Shown here: piece by piece, positions 14,416 through 18,525 of the stretch
Numbering within the stretch: position 1 is the first letter of the stretch
Layout of the letters: each line of letters opens with the position of its first letter
DNA from: Clostridiales bacterium
Lineage (GTDB): Bacteria > Bacillota > Clostridia > Oscillospirales > Ruminococcaceae
Length of the DNA stretch: 18,525 bases
Assembly: GCA_029007575.1 (NCBI GenBank)
Contig: JAQXIB010000028.1
Span: 1-18,525 of the forward strand
Reading direction: 5' to 3'
Translations under genes and position numbers: made by a program
Notes under the pieces: model-generated
Told to the model about the DNA's origin: nothing
Databases searched by the model: none
Seen by the model: the letters and a program-made list of their open reading frames with translations, nothing else

Positions 14416-14491
14416 CTGGGTGTGGCGCAGGTGGTAGCGCGCTACCTTGGGGTGGTAGAGGCCGTGGGTTCAAGTCCCGTCACTCAGACCA
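14416..14491 (+). tRNA. tRNA-Pro (anticodon GGG)
   Basis: The cloverleaf folds fully. The acceptor CTGGGTG pairs with CACTCAG (C1-G72 pair, as is usual for bacterial tRNA-Pro, and one G-U). The D arm GCGC/GCGC has loop AGGTGGTA, the anticodon stem CTACC/GGTAG has loop TTGGGGT giving anticodon GGG, and the T arm has loop TTCAAGT. The discriminator A and CCA are encoded. It reads CCC and, by wobble, CCU codons. It is a single-gene transcription unit with a promoter 10 bp upstream and a terminator 5 bp downstream. Confidence 0.96.
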
Positions 14492-14495
14492 GACT

Positions 14496-14535
14496 GAGTC
14501 TGGACGCAATTCGCGTTCGGACTCTTTTCTTTTAT
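14496..14535 (+). terminator. Intrinsic terminator of tRNA-Pro
   Basis: GAGTCTGGACGC (14496-14507) pairs with GCGTTCGGACTC (14513-14524), 12 bp including two G-U pairs, loop AATTC, then TTTTCTTTTAT. Confidence 0.92.
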
Positions 14536-14589
14536 TGAGGTATCCTGTTTTCAGCAAGACGTTGCCTTTTTCTAACCGGTCATGCTAAA

Positions 14590-14633
14590 GAAAAATCAAA
14601 ATGGCATCTTAACGAAAAAAGTTTTGATTTTTC
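14590..14633. repeat. Inverted repeat upstream of glf
   Basis: GAAAAATCAAAA (14590-14601) and TTTTGATTTTTC (14622-14633) are perfect 12-bp inverted arms with a 20-bp spacer. There is no U-tract beyond it for + transcripts. It lies about 80 bp before glf in a stretch where I see no convincing promoter. It could be an operator or a hairpin; no function is shown. Confidence 0.6.
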
Positions 14634-14714
14634 GCTTGCAGACAATGTCGTTATGGAAAGCAGCATACACGGTGCAAGGCGATGGAATCAAAGAACATCA
14701 ACCGGGAGACGCAG

Positions 14715-15812
14715 ATGAAAAAGTATGATTATTTAATTGTAGGCAGCGGTCTGTTTGGCAGTGTATTCGCTTATGAAGCGACCAAGCGCGGATATCATTG
14801 TCTTGTTATTGATAAACGCAGCCATACCGGAGGAAATATATATTGTGAACAGAAGGCGGGAATTTCGGTTCACTGCTACGGTGCGCATATTTTCCATACG
14901 AATGATAAAGAAATTTGGGATTATGTGAATCAATTTGCCGACTTTAACCGGTATACAAACTGCCCGATCGCGAATTATCACGGAGAAATCTATAATTTGC
15001 CGTTTAATATGAATACGTTTCATCAAATGTGGGGAGTAACCACTCCGCAACAGGCGAAGGAAAAAATCGAAGAACAGCGCAAGCAGGTTACGGGGGAGCC
15101 GAAAAATTTAGAGGAGCAGGCTATTCGTTTGATCGGCTATGATTTGTATCAAAAGCTGGTAAAGGGATACACCGAAAAACAGTGGGGAAGAGCCTGTACA
15201 GAGCTTCCTGCTTTTATTATTAAGAGGCTGCCGGTTCGTTTTACATATGACAATAATTATTTTAATGATGCTTATCAAGGAATCCCGATCGGCGGATATA
15301 ACCAAATAATCGACAGCTTATTAGCGGGCTGTGAGATTCGCTTGGAAACTGATTTTACGAAAGACCGCGACGTTTTGTCTGCTATGGCGGATAAAATTGT
15401 CTATACCGGCACGATTGATTCTTTTTATGATTACCGTTTCGGCCAGTTGGCATATCGCAGCTTGAAATTTGAGGATGAAGTTTTAGAAACATCGAATTAT
15501 CAGGGAGTTGCCGTAGTAAATTATACCGACGAGCAGACCCCGTTTACAAGAATCATTGAACATAAGCATTTTGAATTCGGGACGCAGGAAAAAACCGTGA
15601 TCACACGCGAATATCCGGTTTCCTGGCAATCCGGTATGGAGCCTTATTATCCGGTCAACGACGCTGAAAACCAACGCTTGTTTGAACAGTATCATGAGAT
15701 TGCCAAACAGGAACAAAATGTCATTTTCGGCGGCCGCTTAGCAGAGTATCAGTATTATGATATGGATAAGGTCATTGCTTCTGCGTTAAAAGCCGCAAAA
15801 ACGTATTTGTAA
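14715..15812 (+). CDS. glf: UDP-galactopyranose mutase
   Basis: Flavoenzyme interconverting UDP-galactopyranose and UDP-galactofuranose, supplying galactofuranose for surface glycans (cytoplasm). It has 365 residues, normal length. The N-terminal FAD motif V-G-S-G-L-F-G (9-15), D-K-R-S-H-T-G-G-N (33-41) and Y-G-A-H-I-F-H-T-N-D (55-64) are typical. N-L-P-F-N-M-N-T-F and G-Y-T-E-K-Q-W-G form the substrate-site region, and R-L-P-V-R-F-T-Y-D-N-N-Y-F-N-D-A-Y-Q-G-I-P is the conserved segment with a catalytic Arg. The start ATG at 14715 (MKKYDYLIVG) has GGGAG 6 nt upstream; an upstream in-frame ATG at 14682 adds 11 unlike residues. A glycosyltransferase gene follows after 54 bp, so the two form a small polysaccharide operon. 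Confidence 0.96.
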   Translation: MKKYDYLIVGSGLFGSVFAYEATKRGYHCLVIDKRSHTGGNIYCEQKAGISVHCYGAHIFHTNDKEIWDYVNQFADFNRYTNCPIANYHGEIYNLPFNMNTFHQMWGVTTPQQAKEKIEEQRKQVTGEPKNLEEQAIRLIGYDLYQKLVKGYTEKQWGRACTELPAFIIKRLPVRFTYDNNYFNDAYQGIPIGGYNQIIDSLLAGCEIRLETDFTKDRDVLSAMADKIVYTGTIDSFYDYRFGQLAYRSLKFEDEVLETSNYQGVAVVNYTDEQTPFTRIIEHKHFEFGTQEKTVITREYPVSWQSGMEPYYPVNDAENQRLFEQYHEIAKQEQNVIFGGRLAEYQYYDMDKVIASALKAAKTYL

Positions 15813-15866
15813 ATTCTGCGGATATTGTGAATTTCGTATGCAATTTCAGGAAAGGTTGCTTATATC

Positions 15867-16925
15867 ATGGATGAGGTAAAAGTGAGCATTATTATGCCGG
15901 TGTATAAAGTAGAAAGCTATGTCGGCAAGGCAATCGAAAGCATGCAAAAGCAAACTTTGACCGACTGGGAGTTTTTGATTGTCGATGACGGATCGCCGGA
16001 TCAGAGCGGAGCAATTTGCGATGAATATGCGCGGCAGGACAGCAGACTGCGGGTAATCCATAAGGAAAACGGCGGTGCTCCCTCCGCAAGAAATATTGCC
16101 ATTGATCTTGCAAAGGGAAAATATATGTATTTTCTGGATTCTGATGACTGGGCGGAACCGACCATGTTGGAAGACATGGTTAACTTAGCGGAGCAGCACG
16201 GACTGGAATTAGTGGTTTCGGGCTATTATATCGATACCTACTATAACGAAACCGAAAAATTTACGCAGGAGCAATATGCACCCGACCGGGTATATGGCTC
16301 TCAGGCGGAATTTCGCCGGGATGCGCATCGGCTGTTTGATAAAAACTTGTTATATACTCCTTGGAACAAGCTGTATTTATCGAAATATATTTTGGATCAT
16401 AAGCTTTATTTTCCCAAAACCTTCTGGGATGATTTTCCGTTTAATTTATCGGTGATACGTGATGTGGAAAAAGTAGGAGTGCTTTCCGATAAATATTATC
16501 ATTTCATCCGTCAGCGTGCGGAATCCGAAACGGCAAAATACCGCAGTGATATGTATGATAAGCGGGAAGAAGAACATCAATGGATGCTGGAATTATATGA
16601 ATACTGGGGAGAAATGTCTCCTGAAATCGACGAGTTTCTTTGCCGGCGATACATTGAGCGTGTGATCGGATGTATTGAAAATGTGACTAATAAAAACTGT
16701 CATTTGCCTGCGAAAGAAAAGAAGGTGATGATCAAAAAAATGATCACCGATCCGAAAGCAGTCAAAGCGGCGCAGGTGGCACAGCCGAAATCTTCTTATA
16801 TGAAGCTTCTTTTATGCCCGATCAAATGGCAGAACACATGTCTTGCTTATCTGGAAAGTCGCGTTATTTCCGCTGTGAAATCCCGGAACACTAAAATGTT
16901 TGCAAAATTAAAAGCGGGCAGGTAA
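15867..16925 (+). CDS. Family 2 glycosyltransferase (GT-A fold)
   Basis: Transfers a sugar from a nucleotide-sugar donor during surface polysaccharide synthesis, on the cytoplasmic side of the membrane. It has 352 residues. The N-terminal GT2 domain starts V-S-I-I-M-P-V-Y-K-V-E (6-16) with I-V-D-D-G-S-P-D (38-45), G-G-A-P-S-A-R-N (69-76) and the metal-binding F-L-D-S-D-D-W (89-95, DXD-type). F-W-D-D-F-P-F-N (about 189-196) is the usual place of the acidic catalytic base in this subgroup. No membrane span is obvious; the C-terminal part is basic. AGGAAAGG lies about 11 nt before the ATG. It follows glf, which makes a galactofuranosyl or a generic hexosyl transferase plausible, but donor and acceptor cannot be read from sequence. 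Confidence 0.92.
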   Translation: MDEVKVSIIMPVYKVESYVGKAIESMQKQTLTDWEFLIVDDGSPDQSGAICDEYARQDSRLRVIHKENGGAPSARNIAIDLAKGKYMYFLDSDDWAEPTMLEDMVNLAEQHGLELVVSGYYIDTYYNETEKFTQEQYAPDRVYGSQAEFRRDAHRLFDKNLLYTPWNKLYLSKYILDHKLYFPKTFWDDFPFNLSVIRDVEKVGVLSDKYYHFIRQRAESETAKYRSDMYDKREEEHQWMLELYEYWGEMSPEIDEFLCRRYIERVIGCIENVTNKNCHLPAKEKKVMIKKMITDPKAVKAAQVAQPKSSYMKLLLCPIKWQNTCLAYLESRVISAVKSRNTKMFAKLKAGR

Positions 16926-16987
16926 TCTACATATTATCGGTCGAAACTTTGATGAGCGGTGTTGTTTGTGTCGTTTCGTTTTAACCG

Positions 16988-17030
16988 CGTGAAAAATTGT
17001 TCCATACACTTCACGGCTGTTTTTCTGTTT
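16988..17030 (+). terminator. Probable terminator after the glycosyltransferase gene
   Basis: CGTGAA (16988-16993) pairs with TTCACG (17010-17015) around a 16-nt loop, followed by GCTGTTTTTCTGTTT. The stem is short, so efficiency may be modest. It separates the glf operon from the pilus promoter. Confidence 0.6.
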
Positions 17031-17096
17031 CATAGACGTTAAATGATTCGCTTTGACAAAATATTCAAAAAATTTTAAAAAACGTTTTAAAATCTA

Positions 17097-17125
17097 TTGA
17101 CAAATGTCGATTCAAGGTGTAAGAT
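17097..17125 (+). promoter_or_regulatory. Sigma-A promoter of the Flp pilus operon
   Basis: TTGACA (17097-17102), 17-nt spacer, TAAGAT (17120-17125). The transcript would begin near 17132 and start with a hairpin (ACAGCAA 17135-17141 with TTGCTGT 17155-17161). A second TTGACA at 17053-17058 has TAAAAA 17 nt downstream and may be a weaker upstream promoter. Confidence 0.85.
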
Positions 17126-17181
17126 ACATTTATAACAGCAAAATAAATATCTTATTGCTGTCAAAAAATTGAATATTGTTG

Positions 17182-17295
17182 TGCAAATGATTGTTGTTTA
17201 ATAGTAAAATCTTCGAAAGAGGATGGCACAAAGCTAAAGGGCCTTACCTATTGCTTTTGCAATAGCTGGCAGCCAGTTACCGTTGCATCTTTGCA
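17182..17295 (+). promoter_or_regulatory. GEMM-I cyclic dinucleotide riboswitch (c-di-GMP or cGAMP)
   Basis: The closing stem P1 TGCAAA-t-GAT (17182 on) pairs with ATC-TTTGCA (to 17295). P1b is ATCTTC (17209-17214), GAAA tetraloop, GAGGAT (17219-17224). Then come GGCACAAAGC (17225-17234, matching the conserved GACGCAAAGC with its intercalating A at 17230), GGGCCTTACC (tetraloop-receptor side), a perfect CTATTGC-TTTT-GCAATAG hairpin (17248-17265) and GGCAGCCAGTTACCG, the conserved 3' block. Alignment to the Vc2 aptamer over positions 18-51 needs no gaps; the base at position 20 is A (17203), not G. Between aptamer and gene lies a strong terminator, so control is by transcription termination. 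The gap 16926-17464 holds no gene: only terminator, promoter, riboswitch and terminator. Confidence 0.9.
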
Positions 17296-17366
17296 TAAAA
17301 TCCTCTTAGCAGGCAGGGTTGTCACTTGAAAGATAACGCTGTTTTTATCAAGAGCTTTTTATTTGT

Positions 17367-17401
17367 GGAGTTACACAGGGAACTGTTGTAACTCCTTTTT
17401 T
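17367..17401 (+). terminator. Riboswitch-controlled terminator before the prepilin peptidase
   Basis: GGAGTTACA-CAG (17367-17378), loop GGAA, CTG-t-TGTAACTCC (17383-17395), then TTTTTT. A 12-bp stem with one bulge and a run of six Us makes this a strong intrinsic terminator. It sits 72 bp after the aptamer and 64 bp before the first gene, so pilus expression requires read-through. Confidence 0.92.
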
Positions 17402-17464
17402 ATTGTCTAGGCAACACGCTCCATATTATGACACGATCACACACAACATAAAAGGAGGAATTGT

Positions 17465-18106
17465 GTGGAAAAATGGATAATCGTTTCAATCGCATTTATC
17501 GCAGGGATCGGTCTTGGCATCGGTGCAAATGCATTGACTAAAGTCTTGATTAAACGGAGGTCTGACCAACCATACCGCGCGTGGTACATCAATTACCGAT
17601 TTTCGCCTGTTATTTGGGCGGCGTGCTTTGCTGTAATTTTGGCTGTTCAGGCGCTTTTCAAAAACGATATTTGGGGATTGGTACGATTATCGGTCATTTT
17701 ATTTGCATGCGCCTGTATTGCTGCTACGGATGCTTGCATTCGAAAAGTCCCCAATTCTATGCTTGGACTAATGCTTCTTAACACTCTTGTTTTTACCTTG
17801 TTTCATTTACCGGCTTTTCATTTGCTTCAAACAGCAGCGGCGGTTGCAGGCGCCATTATCGTATTCCGTATTCCATCTTTGTTGGGGTTAAAGGTGGGAT
17901 GGGGAGATGTCAAGTTTGCCGTTGTAACGGCGTTCGAGTTGTCCGTTTTCGGATTTCTTCAAGCAATGGTAGTGGTAGGAATCGGCTTTCTGATTGCTGC
18001 CGTTTATCTGAAGGCAACCCGCAAAGGAGATTTAAAAACCCCAATTCCCATGGGACCGTTTATTGCCGTGGGAACAGTATTTACAGCGATGTGTCCGCTG
18101 ATTTAA
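17465..18106 (+). CDS. A24-type prepilin peptidase (TadV/CpaA-like)
   Basis: Membrane aspartyl protease that removes the leader from Flp-type prepilins at the cytoplasmic face. It has 213 residues with about six hydrophobic spans, the short form lacking the N-terminal methyltransferase cysteine domain. The two catalytic aspartates are Asp89 in T-D-A-C-I-R-K-V-P-N (D-x6-P-N motif) and Asp148 in G-W-G-D-V-K (GxGD). I-P-M-G-P-F-I-A-V-G near the C-terminus is a further family segment. The start is GTG at 17465, 6 nt after AAAGGAGG (17451-17458). The Flp pilin, its expected substrate, follows 22 bp downstream. Both genes lie behind the GEMM-I riboswitch and terminator. The rest of a tad operon (ATPase, platform proteins) would be expected to the right of the window. 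Confidence 0.92.
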   Translation: MEKWIIVSIAFIAGIGLGIGANALTKVLIKRRSDQPYRAWYINYRFSPVIWAACFAVILAVQALFKNDIWGLVRLSVILFACACIAATDACIRKVPNSMLGLMLLNTLVFTLFHLPAFHLLQTAAAVAGAIIVFRIPSLLGLKVGWGDVKFAVVTAFELSVFGFLQAMVVVGIGFLIAAVYLKATRKGDLKTPIPMGPFIAVGTVFTAMCPLI

Positions 18107-18128
18107 AAAATAACGGAGGAATGTTAAA

Positions 18129-18326
18129 ATGAAAAAGTTTATGCAAGTATTAAAAGATGAAGATGGACAGGGTATGGTAGAATACGGTTTGATTATCGGC
18201 TTAATCGCTATTGTTGTGATTGTTGCTTTGGTTGCTTTGGGACCGAAGATCAGAGATATTTTTACCAATGCCGGAAATGTAATCGATGAGAATATGGCCA
18301 GCGGCTCTGCGTCGGTAGGCGGCTGA
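18129..18326 (+). CDS. flp: Flp-family type IVb/c pilin
   Basis: Small major pilin subunit, 65 residues, assembled into Flp/Tad pili used for surface attachment. It has a basic N-terminal leader (MKKFMQVLKDEDG), a predicted cleavage after Gly13, and a mature start Q-G-M-V-E-Y-G-L-I-I-G with the conserved Glu at +5 followed by Tyr, as in Flp pilins. One hydrophobic helix follows (about 20-40, rich in I/V/A/L) and then a short polar C-terminus ending in Ser/Gly/Val. GGAGG lies 9 nt before the ATG. It is 22 bp after the peptidase gene, so the two are cotranscribed. The following hairpin cluster (18354-18464) may raise pilin mRNA above that of genes further downstream. Confidence 0.95.
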   Translation: MKKFMQVLKDEDGQGMVEYGLIIGLIAIVVIVALVALGPKIRDIFTNAGNVIDENMASGSASVGG

Positions 18327-18353
18327 TCCGAAAAACATCGGCTTTGATTTCCA

Positions 18354-18464
18354 CAAACCACAGTGCAATGTGGTTTGCGGGGTGAGGATGGGAGAGGGGA
18401 AAATCCCCTCTCCCGGAGCGTTGTCGACTTTGTCGACACGCTCAAGGACTGCTATGCAGTCCTT
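18354..18464 (+). repeat. Cluster of four consecutive hairpins after flp
   Basis: H1: CAAACCACA (18354-18362) with TGTGGTTTG (18369-18377), 9 bp. H2: GGGAGAGGGGA (18390-18400) with TCCCCTCTCCC (18404-18414), 11 bp, loop AAA. H3: GAGCGT-t-GTCGAC (18416-18428) with GTCGACACGCTC (18432-18443), 12 bp with one bulge. H4: AAGGACTGC (18444-18452) with GCAGTCCTT (18456-18464), 9 bp, loop TAT. H2-H4 are almost contiguous. No long U-tract follows any of them, although TTTC and later CCGTTTT come after H4. They could form a leaky terminator or mRNA-stabilising region, or dispersed palindromic repeats. The remaining bases to 18525 show no gene. Confidence 0.8.
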
Positions 18465-18525
18465 TCAAATTCCGTTTTATGCGGTTTGGAAAAATCAACG
18501 TGCAGGTTCAAGTCGCATCGAAATG

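Noticed and set aside
14283..14588. Small + strand ORF of about 100 codons
   Set aside because: It runs through the terminator, tRNA promoter, tRNA-Pro and its terminator; no protein family resemblance.
18032..18445. 137-codon - strand ORF at the right edge
   Set aside because: Antisense to the peptidase end, the Flp pilin and the hairpin cluster, all better supported.
18498..18525. tRNA T-loop-like GGTTCAAGTC near the window end
   Set aside because: The flanking bases do not form a T stem and no acceptor or anticodon arm is present; chance match.
1..18525. CRISPR array, prophage, insertion-sequence transposase or toxin-antitoxin genes
   Set aside because: No regularly spaced direct repeats, no transposase, integrase or phage-like ORF and no toxin-antitoxin-like gene pair seen on either strand.

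Overview
The window looks like chromosomal DNA of a Gram-positive anaerobe in the Clostridia, probably Oscillospiraceae/Ruminococcaceae-like. The signs are strong AGGAGG-type ribosome binding sites, TTG and GTG starts, canonical TTGACA/TATAAT promoters with 17-nt spacers, two riboswitch classes common in Firmicutes, a BMP-family nucleoside importer and a Flp/Tad pilus locus. The taxonomic call is inference; no rRNA or marker gene is present.

Layout. (1) 1-4987, + strand: a complete dTDP-L-rhamnose pathway (rfbA, cut off at its 5' end by the window edge, then rfbD, rfbB, rfbC) followed by a Wzx-like polysaccharide flippase. (2) 4988-5242: a 158-bp long imperfect palindrome with near-perfect terminal inverted repeats (MITE-like), then a bidirectional terminator between converging operons. 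(3) 5243-11086, - strand: a purine-salvage operon read right to left. It has a sigma-A promoter, a guanine-type purine riboswitch with an intrinsic terminator, xpt (xanthine phosphoribosyltransferase), a BMP/PnrA-type nucleoside-binding lipoprotein, and a two-domain ABC ATPase with two permeases (NupNOPQ-like). (4) 11165-12751, - strand: a single-gene unit for a COG2509-like FAD-dependent dehydrogenase with its own promoter, a 5'-leader hairpin and a 3' terminator-like hairpin. (5) 12810-14350, +: a DUF389 membrane protein with its own promoter and terminator. (6) 14377-14535, +: tRNA-Pro(GGG) with promoter and terminator. (7) 14715-16925, +: UDP-galactopyranose mutase (glf) and a family 2 glycosyltransferase, more surface-polysaccharide genes. 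(8) 16926-18525, +: a promoter, a GEMM-I (cyclic dinucleotide) riboswitch, a strong intrinsic terminator, a TadV/CpaA-type prepilin peptidase and a Flp pilin, followed by four closely packed hairpins at the window edge.

How the genes fit together. Groups 1 and 7 supply activated rhamnose and galactofuranose, a flippase and a glycosyltransferase for a cell-surface polysaccharide. Group 3 imports purine nucleosides and salvages the bases, switched off when guanine is plentiful. Group 8 starts a Flp-type pilus locus whose transcription appears to depend on a cyclic dinucleotide. The most unusual points are the A at the position equivalent to Vc2 nucleotide 20 in the GEMM-I aptamer (the residue linked to cGAMP recognition), the enlarged L2 loop and duplicated segment in the guanine riboswitch region, the palindromic element at 4993-5150 and the hairpin cluster after the pilin gene.
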